64,000 nucleotides of DNA from Halobacillus andaensis (GCF_014636475.1 NZ_BMEL01000002.1:62001-126000); one strand, 5' to 3'. Numbered from the stretch's first letter, positions 8,355 through 17,504 are shown. The notes: generated by a model from the sequence alone, not told the origin. Translations and numbers: made by a program.

Positions 8355-9177
8355 AGGAATTAATGCTCTTTTTACTGATTTTAATGCAAAAGAAGAGGAA
8401 GAATTTCAGGAAGTTAAGGTAAAGGACTGCAGACCCAACCCATATCAACCTCGGAAACAGTTTGCGAAAGAAGCCATCGAGGAACTGTCTCAATCGATTC
8501 AAGAACACGGCATTCTGCAGCCTTTAATCGTCCGTAAGAGTATTAAAGGCTATGAAATCGTTGCGGGTGAACGTCGCTTTCGTGCGGCTAAGCAAGCCGG
8601 ATTAGAGAAGCTGCCGGTTATTGTGAAAGATATGACGGACGAACAAATGATGGAAATCGCATTGCTTGAGAATCTGCAGCGAGAAAATTTAACACCTATT
8701 GAAGAAGCGCGTGCCTATCAAAATTTAATGAATACGCTAGAGGTGACACAGGATGTGCTCGCTCAACGACTTGGCAAAAGCAGATCTCACATCGCGAATT
8801 TTGTTAGACTGCTAAGTTTATCACCAGAAGTCATTAACAAAATTAACGAAGGAACGCTGTCAATGGGGCATGGACGAGCACTATTAGGGTTGAAAGATTC
8901 AACAAAAACCACGGCTGTGGTTGAACGTATTGAAGCCGAGCGTTTAAATGTAAGACAGACAGAAAAGCTGATTGCGGAGCTCAATGAACGAAAAATGAAG
9001 AAAAAGCCGCAGCAGCCTGAAAAAGATATCTTTATTAAAGAAAGAGAAGAAACACTTAGAGAACGTTTAGGAACAGACGTAACGATTCATAAAGGAAAGA
9101 AAAAAGGAAAAATCGAGATCGAATTTTTCGATAATGATGACCTTGAACGGATTTTAAACTGGATCGATCATAAGTAA
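8335..9177 (+). CDS. parB: Chromosome partitioning protein ParB (Spo0J)
   Basis: 280 residues. Order: ParA-stimulating N-terminus GLGKGINALFTDF, CTPase/ParB box IVAGERRFRAAK, the arm ALLENLQRENLTPIEEA, helix-turn-helix [20 protein letters not shown], and a C-terminal dimerisation domain. It loads at parS as a clamp and recruits SMC. Its sites are seen at 5035 and 6538. Paralogous to Noc in this window. Confidence 0.97.
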   Translation: MARGLGKGINALFTDFNAKEEEEFQEVKVKDCRPNPYQPRKQFAKEAIEELSQSIQEHGILQPLIVRKSIKGYEIVAGERRFRAAKQAGLEKLPVIVKDMTDEQMMEIALLENLQRENLTPIEEARAYQNLMNTLEVTQDVLAQRLGKSRSHIANFVRLLSLSPEVINKINEGTLSMGHGRALLGLKDSTKTTAVVERIEAERLNVRQTEKLIAELNERKMKKKPQQPEKDIFIKEREETLRERLGTDVTIHKGKKKGKIEIEFFDNDDLERILNWIDHK

Positions 9178-9238
9178 ATGGAAAAAGGGTGATAGGCCTG
9201 GCGGGGGTTCTGACCAGGTCTTTTCTACCTTTACATAT

Positions 9239-9254
9239 CGTTTCACATGAAACA
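9239..9254. promoter_or_regulatory. Degenerate parS-like site, 14/16 match
   Basis: CGTTTCACATGAAACA has two mismatches to parS, one in the central CACGTG core. It lies between parB and the DUF554 gene. A weak ParB or Noc site is possible. Confidence 0.4.
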
Positions 9255-9275
9255 TGGCTATTGGAGAGAGCAGAT

Positions 9276-9980
9276 ATGGCATTATTAGGTACGATCGTCA
9301 ATGGAATTTGTATTATCATCGGTACGTTATTGGGGCTGTTTTTCACGAAAATACCTGAGCGGTTTAAAGAAACCGTCATGAGCGGTGTAGGTTTGGCTGT
9401 ATTGCTCATTGGCTTGCAGATGGGGTTTGAGACCGAGAATATTGTCATTGTCCTGCTTAGTTTACTCAGTGGAGCTATCATTGGCGAGGCTCTTCATTTA
9501 GAAGAGAGACTGGAGTATATTGGGCGTGTCATTGAACGAAGATTTATAAAGCCTAATCAAACCTCTACGATGGCACAAGGTTTTATTACGGCCTCGCTTA
9601 TTTTTGGGATTGGAGCGATGTCTGTCATTGGAGCATTAGATGGAGGATTACGAAATGACCACGAAATCTTAATTACGAAGGCGGTCATTGATGGGTTTGT
9701 AGCGTTAGTATTAACCTCCAGTTTAGGTGTAGGTGTTATTTTTTCAGTGATTCCCGTTGTGCTCTACCAGGGGTCCATCGCTTTGCTGGCTACTCAAATC
9801 AATCGTTGGATTCCTCAAGATATGCTGGATTTGTTTATCGTGGAAATGACGGCTACGGGTGGTCTTCTTATTGTCGCGCTTGGTTTAAACTTATTGAAGC
9901 TTACAAAAATTCGAGTCGCAAATTTACTCCCATCTTTATTGATGGTGGGGATCATCTTATATATCGCAGAAATGTTTTAA
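9276..9980 (+). CDS. DUF554 family integral membrane protein
   Basis: 234 residues with about seven hydrophobic segments (GTIVNGICIIIGTLLGLFFT at the N-terminus, LIFGIGAMSVIGALDGGLRN in the middle), characteristic of DUF554 (YqgA-like) proteins of unknown transport role. ATG 9276 has GGAGAG 7 nt upstream and starts exactly at the first membrane helix. An upstream in-frame start at 9189 would add a non-hydrophobic leader. Confidence 0.85.
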   Translation: MALLGTIVNGICIIIGTLLGLFFTKIPERFKETVMSGVGLAVLLIGLQMGFETENIVIVLLSLLSGAIIGEALHLEERLEYIGRVIERRFIKPNQTSTMAQGFITASLIFGIGAMSVIGALDGGLRNDHEILITKAVIDGFVALVLTSSLGVGVIFSVIPVVLYQGSIALLATQINRWIPQDMLDLFIVEMTATGGLLIVALGLNLLKLTKIRVANLLPSLLMVGIILYIAEMF

Positions 9981-10015
9981 CAGCAGTGAGGGAGAAGCTC
10001 ATTGCTGTTTTTTTG
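9979..10015. terminator. Terminator shared by convergent genes
   Basis: AACAGCAGTGAG pairs with CTCATTGCTGTT, followed by TTTTTT. It begins at the stop codon of the DUF554 gene and overlaps the end of yyaC. Confidence 0.8.
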
Positions 10016-10613
10016 TAGCGGCTAAAAAGTTTTGATAGGGTTCATTTCTTAACCTTTCATTCATTCGTTTGGCTTCTGTTAATCGAAGAGAAGCTGCAAT
10101 TTTTGCTGACATGTTCATCACTAAATGAAGTCTTGTATTTTGCAGGACGACATATTCCATAAATCCTCCAACATTCACGAGGCCGCTAATATGATAATCG
10201 CCGACAGCAGGTAGGTCTTTGTTTAAGGCGGCTCCAGGTGTGAGTGAACCTTTTCCAAAAACAATAGAGCCGATGGAAGCTTTTTTTCCTAAGCATGCGT
10301 CGATGGCAAGAATCGTTGGTTTAGGGTGAAGGCGGTGGATAGCTTTTAACGTATCATTCAGGTTTAACGCGTGAACGGGCTCCTCAAGGGTTCCGTAAAT
10401 ATGAAAGCTTTGCATGGATTGATCTCTAAGCATCGAACCGACTAAAGGTCCCAGGGAATCACCTGTGGAACGATCTGTGCCTATACAGACGACAACAATA
10501 TTTCTTTTTACGGGCAGGGCTTCATACAGGATGTTGCTTAACTGATCGCACATGAAAGGATCATCGGATTGAAAACGGTGCTCGCTTTTTGGAAACTTGT
10601 CCTTCCTATTCAT
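9999..10613 (-). CDS. yyaC: YyaC, DUF1256 spore protease-like protein
   Basis: 204 residues. IVVVCIGTDRSTGDSLGPLVG and ILAIDACLG are the hallmark motifs of DUF1256, a family structurally related to hydrogenase maturation proteases and to the spore protease GPR. It is made in the forespore in Bacillus; its substrate is unknown. ATG 10613 follows GGAGGAGAAGCT. The location next to parB matches B. subtilis. Confidence 0.92.
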   Translation of the reverse strand: MNRKDKFPKSEHRFQSDDPFMCDQLSNILYEALPVKRNIVVVCIGTDRSTGDSLGPLVGSMLRDQSMQSFHIYGTLEEPVHALNLNDTLKAIHRLHPKPTILAIDACLGKKASIGSIVFGKGSLTPGAALNKDLPAVGDYHISGLVNVGGFMEYVVLQNTRLHLVMNMSAKIAASLRLTEAKRMNERLRNEPYQNFLAATKKQQ

Positions 10614-10705
10614 AGCTTCTCCTCCACACACATATTAGTAACAGTATATAAAGCTGTTCGAGTTTCTATACGTAGCAAATACATAGAGTGGGGAGCGGTT
10701 CTTAC

Positions 10706-11722
10706 ATGATGGCAGGATTGAAGTGGATGTTCTTAATTATCGGAACGATGATCGGTGCAGGCTACGCTTCAGGCCGTGAGCTGTGGCAGTTTTTTGGACA
10801 AGACAGCAGTTTAGCTATTCTTTTATTTACTATTATGTTTATGATTTGTTGTGTGTCCATTATGAGCATTAGCTATGAACAGCAGACGGGTCATTATTTA
10901 CCTGTTTTGCGGAAAATTGTCGGCCGGCATCTTACTGGTGTGTATGACTGGATGATCATTGTTTATTTATTTACAACGACGGTTATTATGCTGGCGGGCA
11001 GCGGTGCAACGTGGGAAGCTTTTAACTATTCCTATAAGCTGGGCGTGCTTGCGATTGCCGTTCCGCTGATTCTGCTTTTTGTATGGGATGTGAAAGGGAT
11101 CGTAGCGGTGAATAGCCTGGTTCTCCCGTTATTAATCGGAGGGTTATTGTTTATTCTTATGATGTTTATTACCGATCAAGAGCTTTCACTCTTTGGCCAT
11201 CTTCATGAGACAAGCAATTGGATGGCAGCCTTTCCGTTTACTGCATTGAACGTTCTGCCTTTAATCGCTGTGCTTGGAGCGATAGGGAATCGGATGAAAA
11301 GCAAAAAGGAATTGTGGGTCGCCAGTGTGGGAAGCGGGCTTGTGCTTGGCGGCGTCTCCTTTTTATATAATAATAGTTTGATTCAAATCGCTGATGAAAT
11401 CCTCGTCTATGAAATTCCTCTATTTGCGATCTTGCAGCATTACCCTTATTCCATGATGATTTTTATGTCGATTATGATGTGGATTGCGATTTTTACCACA
11501 GCGGCTTCAGGGACGTTAGGGCTTGTTACGAGATTTCGTGACTATTGGGAACAGCCATTATGGATCGTTGCCTTTGCGATCGTAGCGATTATGCTTCCAT
11601 TTACTTCATTCGGCTTTTCTACGCTTGTAGGGTATTTGTATCCTCTATATGGCCTGCTCAATTTGTACGTATTACTATCACTGCTCATTTATCCCGTAGT
11701 GCATCGATTTAAAATAAGCTGA
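10706..11722 (+). CDS. YkvI-family integral membrane transporter-like protein
   Basis: 338 residues with about ten membrane segments. The N-terminal MFLIIGTMIGAGYASGRELW carries the unwound-helix glycine motif (GTMIGAGYASG) typical of APC-superfamily transporters. Similar proteins are annotated YkvI in Bacillus; substrate unknown. ATG 10706 is supported by GGGGAG 10 nt upstream. Confidence 0.82.
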   Translation: MMAGLKWMFLIIGTMIGAGYASGRELWQFFGQDSSLAILLFTIMFMICCVSIMSISYEQQTGHYLPVLRKIVGRHLTGVYDWMIIVYLFTTTVIMLAGSGATWEAFNYSYKLGVLAIAVPLILLFVWDVKGIVAVNSLVLPLLIGGLLFILMMFITDQELSLFGHLHETSNWMAAFPFTALNVLPLIAVLGAIGNRMKSKKELWVASVGSGLVLGGVSFLYNNSLIQIADEILVYEIPLFAILQHYPYSMMIFMSIMMWIAIFTTAASGTLGLVTRFRDYWEQPLWIVAFAIVAIMLPFTSFGFSTLVGYLYPLYGLLNLYVLLSLLIYPVVHRFKIS

Positions 11723-11769
11723 AAACCTGTTAAAATAGATCTCATATAATGAGAGGCAGGGGAGCAGCT

Positions 11770-12666
11770 GTGGAGGATGCGTTAACAAAATGGGATGAGG
11801 CCGTAGACTACGTTACAGGGCCTGAATTATGGTTTGCTGTCGGACATGGTACTTTAAAGATTATCTTAATTCTGATTATTTCTTACTTAATTATTAAGGT
11901 CGGACAAAGACTCATCTCACAATTTTTCTTAAGACGCAGGGAAGGCCCTTTCTCGATCACGGAGCGGCGTGAAGCGACGCTTAAGAAACTGATTATTAAT
12001 GCCTTAACATATGTCGTTTATTTCACCGCTTTTATTATGATCTTAGAAACGTTCACTCTTGATATCGGAGCTCTGCTGGCTGGTGCTGGGATTGCCGGTC
12101 TTGCCATTGGCTTTGGTGCTCAGAACCTCGTTCGTGATATTATTAGTGGGTTCTTTATTATTTTTGAAGATCAGTTCTCTGTTGGCGACTACATTCACGC
12201 TTCGGGTGTGGAAGGTATTGTTGAAGAAGTTGGAATTCGAACGTGTAAAATCAAAGGATTCACTGGAGAAGTTCATATCCTGCCAAACGGAAATGTGACA
12301 CAGGTAACAAATTATTCCATCTATAACAGTTATGCTATTGTGGATGTAAGTATTGCGTATGAAGAGAATATTGAACGAGCGGAACATGTCATTGCTGAAT
12401 TGCTTGAAGAGCTTCCGGAAATCTATCCTGAAATGGTGGCCGTGCCTGAATTGCTCGGGGTGCAGAATTTAGGAGCTTCTGATGTTGTGATTCGTATTAT
12501 GGCTGAAGTGGAGCCGATGGAACATTTCTACATATCACGCGTGATTCGAAAAGAAGTGAAGACTCGTCTTGATATGGAAGGAATAGAGATTCCTTTCCCT
12601 CGCTTAGTCATGTATTCGCGTCATGATCAAGAAACGGCGCAAGAGCCATCAAAAACAGGAGGTTAA
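11770..12666 (+). CDS. Small-conductance mechanosensitive channel, MscS family
   Basis: 298 residues. One or two N-terminal helices precede the pore helix LLAGAGIAGLAIGFGAQNLV (Gly/Ala-rich, as in MscS TM3), then the beta domain FEDQFSVGDYI...VEEVGIRTCKI. It should release solutes on hypo-osmotic shock, which fits a halophile. GTG 11770 follows GGGGAG by 5 nt. It lies directly before yyzM and ychF, a common Bacillaceae order. Confidence 0.92.
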   Translation: MEDALTKWDEAVDYVTGPELWFAVGHGTLKIILILIISYLIIKVGQRLISQFFLRRREGPFSITERREATLKKLIINALTYVVYFTAFIMILETFTLDIGALLAGAGIAGLAIGFGAQNLVRDIISGFFIIFEDQFSVGDYIHASGVEGIVEEVGIRTCKIKGFTGEVHILPNGNVTQVTNYSIYNSYAIVDVSIAYEENIERAEHVIAELLEELPEIYPEMVAVPELLGVQNLGASDVVIRIMAEVEPMEHFYISRVIRKEVKTRLDMEGIEIPFPRLVMYSRHDQETAQEPSKTGG

Positions 12667-12670
12667 TCAA

Positions 12671-12871
12671 ATGGTGGAGAAAACGTACGAATTAAATGAT
12701 ATTGTTCAAATGAAAAAAGCCCACCCGTGTGGGGAAAACCGCTGGAAGATCATACGAATGGGTGCAGATATTCGCATTAAATGTGAAGGGTGCGGCCATA
12801 GTGTTATGATCCCGCGTAAAAAGTTTGAGTCAAAGCTTAAAAAAATTGTTGAAAAAAGTGAAGAAGAATAA
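12671..12871 (+). CDS. yyzM: DUF951 family protein YyzM
   Basis: 66 residues, compact and basic: VQMKKAHPCGENRWKIIRMG, then ADIRIKCEGCGHSVMIPRKK, matching DUF951. The CEGCGHS motif plus HPCG could bind zinc. AGGAGG sits 7 nt before the ATG, which lies 4 bp after the channel stop codon, so the two are co-translated. Function unknown. Confidence 0.88.
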   Translation: MVEKTYELNDIVQMKKAHPCGENRWKIIRMGADIRIKCEGCGHSVMIPRKKFESKLKKIVEKSEEE

Positions 12872-12930
12872 TAAGTTATTAGGATTTTGATCCGGTACTT
12901 TATTTATTTTTATGATTTCAATAGATCAAA

Positions 12931-12972
12931 AGTAAAAAACAAGCTCTTAACAGTGCTTGTTTTTTACTTTTT
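12931..12972. terminator. Bidirectional hairpin before ychF
   Basis: A perfect 16-bp stem (12931-12946 with 12957-12972) with GC-rich tips and long A/T flanks. It ends the mscS-yyzM transcript. Confidence 0.85.
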
Positions 12973-13059
12973 GTATAGGTTGTTATTTTTCTGTGGAGTA
13001 TCTATAATTGGTATGACCAACATACATGTATGGAAATCCTTAAGGAGTGGAAGTTTTAT

Positions 13060-14157
13060 ATGGCACTAACAGCTGGAATTGTAGGTTTGCCGAACGTGGG
13101 GAAATCTACATTATTTAATGCAATTACACAGGCCGGAGCTCTATCTGCGAACTATCCGTTTGCTACGATCGATCCTAACGTTGGGATTGTAGAAGTACCG
13201 GACCCTCGTTTACAGAAGCTTACTGAACTGGTTAACCCTAAGAAGACCGTTCCGACAGCTTTTGAATTTACAGATATTGCGGGCATTGTAAAAGGGGCGA
13301 GTAAAGGAGAGGGACTTGGAAACCAATTCTTATCTCATATCCGCCAGGTGGATGCAATTTGTCACGTCGTCCGTGCATTTGAAGATGAAAATATTACACA
13401 CGTTTCAGGGCAGGTTGATCCCATTTCAGATATCGAAACGATTAATCTGGAGTTGATTTTAGCTGACCTTGAGACCGTATCGAAGCGTATCGACAGAGTC
13501 GCTAAAATGGCTCGTCAAAAGGATAAAGATGCAGTAGCTGAGTATGCCGTCCTTGAAAAAATTAAGGAAGCTTTAGAGAACGAAACGCCGGCTCGAGCGG
13601 TTGAATTCTCCGATGATCAGCAGAAAATTGTAAAAGGTCTCCATCTATTAACTTCTAAGCCTATTCTTTACGCTGCTAATGTAAGTGAAGATGAGATTGG
13701 CGCAGAAGATAATGAACGCGTGAAGCAAATCCGTGAGTTTGCAGCGAATGAAAATGCGGAGGTCATTGTCGTTTGTGCAAAAATTGAAGCGGAAATTGCT
13801 GAGCTGGATGGAGAAGAAAAGCAGGAATTTCTCGAAGACTTAGGCATTGCTGAATCTGGACTGGATCAGTTAATTAAAGCGACGTATAACCTGCTTGGAC
13901 TCGCTACGTACTTTACAGCAGGCGAGCAGGAAGTACGCGCCTGGACATTTAAAGAAGGCATGACCGCTCCGCAGTGTGCCGGCATTATTCATACCGACTT
14001 TGAACGCGGGTTTATTCGTGCTGAAACCGTATCCTACGATGATTTAGTAGATGCAGGTACTATGGGAGCAGCGAAAGACCGCGGTCGCGTTCGACTTGAA
14101 GGGAAAGATTATTTAGTGAAAGATGGCGACGTTATTCATTTCCGTTTTAACGTATAA
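13060..14157 (+). CDS. ychF: Ribosome-binding ATPase YchF/OLA1
   Basis: 365 residues. P-loop GLPNVGKST, then the switch region DIAGIVKGASKGEGLGNQFL, and a C-terminal TGS domain. YchF proteins prefer ATP over GTP. They bind ribosomes and modulate translation under stress. AAGGAG lies 12 nt before ATG 13060. An in-frame start at 13030 lacks a Shine-Dalgarno and precedes the conserved N-terminus. Confidence 0.96.
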   Translation: MALTAGIVGLPNVGKSTLFNAITQAGALSANYPFATIDPNVGIVEVPDPRLQKLTELVNPKKTVPTAFEFTDIAGIVKGASKGEGLGNQFLSHIRQVDAICHVVRAFEDENITHVSGQVDPISDIETINLELILADLETVSKRIDRVAKMARQKDKDAVAEYAVLEKIKEALENETPARAVEFSDDQQKIVKGLHLLTSKPILYAANVSEDEIGAEDNERVKQIREFAANENAEVIVVCAKIEAEIAELDGEEKQEFLEDLGIAESGLDQLIKATYNLLGLATYFTAGEQEVRAWTFKEGMTAPQCAGIIHTDFERGFIRAETVSYDDLVDAGTMGAAKDRGRVRLEGKDYLVKDGDVIHFRFNV

Positions 14158-14179
14158 GCGAGGATCTCTCCGTTAACTA

Positions 14180-14208
14180 TTGTTTTTATACTAGACTTTT
14201 GATATAAT
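14180..14208 (+). promoter_or_regulatory. Sigma-A promoter of rpsF-ssb-rpsR
   Basis: TTGTTT (14180-14185), 17-nt spacer, perfect TATAAT (14203-14208). It lies between the ychF stop and the rpsF leader. Confidence 0.75.
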
Positions 14209-14216
14209 ACAACATT

Positions 14217-14293
14217 GTGAGTAATTATAGTTGAATTACTCCTTGCTCCTTCAACTAGAAGGAGCCGTTAAGTCCATAAGGAGGTGAACACGG
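14217..14293 (+). ncRNA. Candidate S6:S18 ribosomal-protein leader of rpsF
   Basis: Two hairpins occupy the 5' leader: GAGTAATT/AATTACTC (14219-14226 with 14234-14241) and GCTCCTTC/GAAGGAGC (14245-14252 with 14258-14265), the latter followed by CCGTTAAG and then the Shine-Dalgarno. Firmicute rpsF leaders are known to bind the S6:S18 complex through a CCG-containing motif. The placement fits; the detailed fold was not computed. Confidence 0.5.
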
Positions 14294-14584
14294 ATGAGAA
14301 AATACGAAATTATGTACATCATCCGCCCAGATATCGAGGAGGAAGCTAAATCGAACGTAGTTGAGCGTTTTAGCGGGATTCTTTCTAATAATGGTGCGGA
14401 GATCGAAGAAGTTAAAGAAGTAGGTAAGCGTCGTCTTGCTTATGAAATTAACGACTATCGTGATGGCATTTATGTAACTGTTAACTTCAAAGGCGATCGT
14501 GATGCAATCAACGAATTCGACCGTCAAGCGAAGTTCTCTGATGACGTAATCCGTCATATCGCTGTACGTGAAGATGATCAATAA
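14294..14584 (+). CDS. rpsF: 30S ribosomal protein S6
   Basis: 96 residues. [17 protein letters not shown] and [11 protein letters not shown] are diagnostic of bS6, which pairs with S18 in the 30S platform. AAGGAGGTGAAC precedes the ATG. First gene of the conserved rpsF-ssb-rpsR operon. Confidence 0.98.
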   Translation: MRKYEIMYIIRPDIEEEAKSNVVERFSGILSNNGAEIEEVKEVGKRRLAYEINDYRDGIYVTVNFKGDRDAINEFDRQAKFSDDVIRHIAVREDDQ

Positions 14585-14596
14585 GGAGTGGTTCTG

Positions 14597-15082
14597 ATGT
14601 TAAATCGTGTCGTTTTAGTCGGCAGATTAACGAGGGATCCGGATTTACGCTATACGCCAAACGGAGTAGCTGTTGCCAACTTCACTATTGCTGTGAATCG
14701 CCCATTCTCTAACAACCAAGGAGATCGGGATGCCGATTTTATCAACTGTGTCGTTTGGAGACGAGCAGCTGAAAACCTCGCTAACTTTATGAAAAAGGGC
14801 AGTCTTGTTGGAGTTGATGGGCGTTTGCAGTCTCGCAGCTTTGACAACCAAGAAGGAAAGCGTGTGTTTGTAACAGAAGTTGTTGCGGACAGCGTACAGT
14901 TCCTGGATACGAAAGGCGGTTCTCCACAAGGACAAGGTGGAGGCGGCCAGCAAGGATTCCAGCCAAATCAGAATCAACAGCCAAATAACTTTAACACCAA
15001 CAATAATAATAACAACAATGAGGATCCTTTCGCAGATAAAGGTGAACCAATTGATATTTCAGATGATGATTTACCATTCTAA
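14597..15082 (+). CDS. ssb: Single-stranded DNA-binding protein
   Basis: 161 residues. An OB fold ([20 protein letters not shown]) is followed by a Gly/Gln/Asn-rich linker and the acidic tip DDDLPF, which recruits replication and repair partners. ATG 14597 has AAGGAG 8 nt upstream; a GTG at 14588 is too close to it. The asparagine-rich linker (about residues 127-145) is long and low-complexity. Confidence 0.98.
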   Translation: MLNRVVLVGRLTRDPDLRYTPNGVAVANFTIAVNRPFSNNQGDRDADFINCVVWRRAAENLANFMKKGSLVGVDGRLQSRSFDNQEGKRVFVTEVVADSVQFLDTKGGSPQGQGGGGQQGFQPNQNQQPNNFNTNNNNNNNEDPFADKGEPIDISDDDLPF

Positions 15083-15106
15083 TTAAATGTAAGGAGGGAA
15101 AGCCAT

Positions 15107-15334
15107 ATGGCACGTCGTGGACGCGGTAAACGTAAAAAGGTGTGTTTTTTCACAGCTAACGGAATTACACACATCGATTACAAAGATACTGACTTGCTAA
15201 GACGTTTCATTTCCGATCGTGGGAAGATTCTTCCTCGTCGAGTAACTGGAACTTCTGCCAAGTACCAACGTAAATTGACTAAAGCGATCAAACGCTCTCG
15301 TCAAATGGCTCTATTGCCGTACTCTGCTGAATAA
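15107..15334 (+). CDS. rpsR: 30S ribosomal protein S18
   Basis: 75 residues, basic: [20 protein letters not shown] and RQMALLPYS identify bS18. It forms the heterodimer with S6 that probably feeds back on the operon leader. Confidence 0.98.
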   Translation: MARRGRGKRKKVCFFTANGITHIDYKDTDLLRRFISDRGKILPRRVTGTSAKYQRKLTKAIKRSRQMALLPYSAE

Positions 15335-15345
15335 TAGCGGATAAC

Positions 15346-15388
15346 AAAAGCCTTGAAGTCTATTAGTAGACTTCAAGGCTTTTTTGTT
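15346..15388 (+). terminator. Terminator of the rpsF operon
   Basis: Perfect 17-bp stem (15346-15362 with 15367-15383) with a TTAG loop and a T run. Confidence 0.95.
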
Positions 15389-15418
15389 TTGGTCTAGGAA
15401 ATCAAGCTTTGGATAAAT

Positions 15419-15556
15419 GGACTTGAAGAGCGACATCCGGCTCCAGCACCCAGACCCTCGCGTCATAAGCAATCCGCCTTGCGGAAGGGAAGGACGCCTT
15501 CCTCCAGACGTTTTGCTTAGGCGTTTCGTGTCTACCAGGGCGCTTGCGCTTTTGTG
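15419..15556. repeat. Intergenic repeat ending in GGGCGCTTGCGCTTTT
   Basis: A GC-rich block containing GCTCCAGCACCCAGACCC, CCGCCTTGCGG and the terminal GGGCGCTTGCGCTTTT. Similar blocks recur in many Bacillaceae intergenic regions from memory; it is single copy in this window. It lies between convergent rpsR and nsrR. Confidence 0.5.
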
Positions 15557-15558
15557 CA

Positions 15559-15996
15559 TTATTTCATATCCATTAACACTTGTAATTCATCTTTATTGGC
15601 CAGTAAATCATCAAGGGTGTATTGATCGAGAACATTTAAGAAAGCATATAAGGCGTCATTCAAAATATGTTTCAGCTTACAGGCAGGTGTAATAACGCAA
15701 TAGTTTCGATCCTGGTCAAAGCACTCTAATAAATGAAAATCGTCTTCCATGGCCCGCACAACGAACCCGATATTAATGTCTTTAGGGGCCTGTGCTAGTT
15801 TAATCCCACCGCTTCGTCCTCGTATCGTTTCAAGCATCCCCAATTTGTTTAACTGATGAACGATTTTCCCTAGATGATTCTCTGATATATGAAAAACTTT
15901 AGATATTTCTCCTTTACTAGCAAGCTCTCCGTCTGGCTTGGAAGCTGTATAAATCATAACGCGTAACGCGTAATCCGTGTATTTCTTTAAACGCAT
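15559..15996 (-). CDS. nsrR: Nitric-oxide-sensing repressor NsrR (Rrf2 family)
   Basis: 145 residues. N-terminal winged helix (RLKKYTDYALRVMIYTASKP) and the iron-sulfur ligands in LECFDQDRNYCVITPAC: three cysteines spaced 8 and 6 residues apart, as Cys92, Cys100 and Cys106 of B. subtilis NsrR. NO destroys the cluster and relieves repression. It is divergent from hmp, its classic target. ATG 15996 has GAGGG 8 nt upstream. Confidence 0.93.
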   Translation of the reverse strand: MRLKKYTDYALRVMIYTASKPDGELASKGEISKVFHISENHLGKIVHQLNKLGMLETIRGRSGGIKLAQAPKDINIGFVVRAMEDDFHLLECFDQDRNYCVITPACKLKHILNDALYAFLNVLDQYTLDDLLANKDELQVLMDMK

Positions 15997-16120
15997 AGGA
16001 CTGACCCTCTTTTTAATAGGTTGTATTTTATATTTTATCATAGGCTAAACAGTGTGTCTCTGGAATTGTCTTGAAGGCGTGATTTTTACGTAACGGAAGA
16101 AATTAATAAATCTGTCACAA

Positions 16121-16143
16121 AAGATGCATTTTGAATATTGCTT
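16121..16143. promoter_or_regulatory. Possible upstream NsrR site overlapping the hmp -35
   Basis: An imperfect AAGATGCATTTT...TTGCTT element resembles the downstream operator with about six differences and overlaps the -35 hexamer. Confidence 0.4.
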
Positions 16144-16167
16144 TAAGGTGTTATTTGTTTCTATAAT
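16138..16167 (+). promoter_or_regulatory. hmp promoter
   Basis: TTGCTT (16138-16143), 18-nt spacer, TATAAT (16162-16167). An NsrR-like palindrome begins at the next base. Confidence 0.65.
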
Positions 16168-16192
16168 AAAGATATAATTTAAATACATCTTT
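16168..16192. promoter_or_regulatory. NsrR operator of hmp
   Basis: Dyad AAAGATATAATT-T-AAATACATCTTT, 10 of 12 arm positions complementary. It resembles the B. subtilis NsrR consensus (AAGATGTATTT repeated in inverse). Its position right after the -10 box would block initiation. Confidence 0.7.
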
Positions 16193-16208
16193 TAAAGGAG
16201 TTTTTTCC

Positions 16209-17423
16209 ATGGCTACTCAACTTAGTGAAAAAACAATTCAAACGGTAAAATCTACGGTTCCTGTGTTAGCGGAGCACGGGGAAGCGATTACAACACACTT
16301 TTATCAACGCATGTTTGCTGATCACCCAGAACTAAAAAACATATTCAACATGACAAATCAAAAAGCAGGAAGACAGCCGAGAGCGTTAGCGAATGCGGTT
16401 TATGCTGCAGCGCAGCATATTGATAACCTGGAAGCCATTCTTCCGACGGTGGATCAAATTGCAGAGAAACACCGCAGCTTGAATGTTAAGCCGGAGCATT
16501 ATCCCATTGTTGGCGAATACTTATTAGTAGCGATTAAAGAAGTATTAGGGGATGCAGCTACAGATGACATCATTGAAGCCTGGGGAGAAGCATACGGGGC
16601 GATTGCTGATGTGTTTATTCAAGTTGAGCAGGAAAAGTATAATAAAGCGAAGGAACAAGAAGGCGGATGGCTTGGCTATCGTGACTTTACGGTAGTCAAA
16701 AAAGTGAAAGAGAGTGATGTGATCACTTCTTTTTATCTTGAACCTAAGGATGGAGGAATCATCCCTCCTTTCCGGCCTGGACAGTACATTACCGCTCAAG
16801 TGAGTCTCCCTGATAGTGAATACACTCAATTGAGACAATACAGCTTATCCGATGCGCCTGGAAAAGGCTATTACCGTATCAGCGTAAAAAGAGAAGACGG
16901 CAGCGAGGAACAGCCGGATGGTGTCGTTTCTACATTTTTGCATGAGCAGGTAAATGAAGGTGATATTTTACCAATTACAGCACCTGCCGGAGAATTTTAC
17001 CTTAATGAAGAAAGCACAAACCCGGTCGTATTCATAAGCGGAGGCGTAGGACTTACGCCAATGATGAGCATGTTGAATCGTTTAGTTGATCAAGATTCAG
17101 ATCGTGACGTTTATTTTGTACATGCCTCTCAGAATGGTGAAGTACATGCGTTTAAAGGAGACATCGCTCAATTTGAAGAACAGGCTTCTTCCGTTCAGTC
17201 TAAAGTCGTATATAGTGATCCTCATCCTTCTGATGCGGACTATGATAAGAAAGGCCATATTGATTTAGAATGGCTGAAAGCAGTGGTTCCATATGATGCT
17301 GAGTTTTATTTCTGCGGACCTGAAGGATTTATGAGAACGGTGAACGCAGCCTTAAACGACTGGGGTGTTCCAGAGGGGCAAGTCCATTATGAGTTTTTCG
17401 GTCCAGAGTTGAGTTTACAATAG
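16209..17423 (+). CDS. hmp: Flavohemoglobin, nitric oxide dioxygenase
   Basis: 404 residues. A globin domain (1-140, probable proximal His88 in [15 protein letters not shown]) is fused to an FAD-binding domain ([10 protein letters not shown]) and an NAD-binding domain ([25 protein letters not shown]). It converts NO and O2 to nitrate using NAD(P)H. AAAGGAG lies 8 nt before the ATG. Controlled by the adjacent NsrR. Confidence 0.97.
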   Translation: MATQLSEKTIQTVKSTVPVLAEHGEAITTHFYQRMFADHPELKNIFNMTNQKAGRQPRALANAVYAAAQHIDNLEAILPTVDQIAEKHRSLNVKPEHYPIVGEYLLVAIKEVLGDAATDDIIEAWGEAYGAIADVFIQVEQEKYNKAKEQEGGWLGYRDFTVVKKVKESDVITSFYLEPKDGGIIPPFRPGQYITAQVSLPDSEYTQLRQYSLSDAPGKGYYRISVKREDGSEEQPDGVVSTFLHEQVNEGDILPITAPAGEFYLNEESTNPVVFISGGVGLTPMMSMLNRLVDQDSDRDVYFVHASQNGEVHAFKGDIAQFEEQASSVQSKVVYSDPHPSDADYDKKGHIDLEWLKAVVPYDAEFYFCGPEGFMRTVNAALNDWGVPEGQVHYEFFGPELSLQ

Positions 17424-17460
17424 AAAAGCTTACAGGCTTGAACAAAACTGAATAAAGCAT

Positions 17461-17504
17461 AAAATAATCCGAACGATTCTATTGAAATCCGTTCGGGTTA
17501 TTTA
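17461..17504 (+). terminator. hmp terminator
   Basis: AATAATCCGAACG pairs with CGTTCGGGTTATT (one G-U pair) and is followed by a T-rich tail. Confidence 0.75.
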
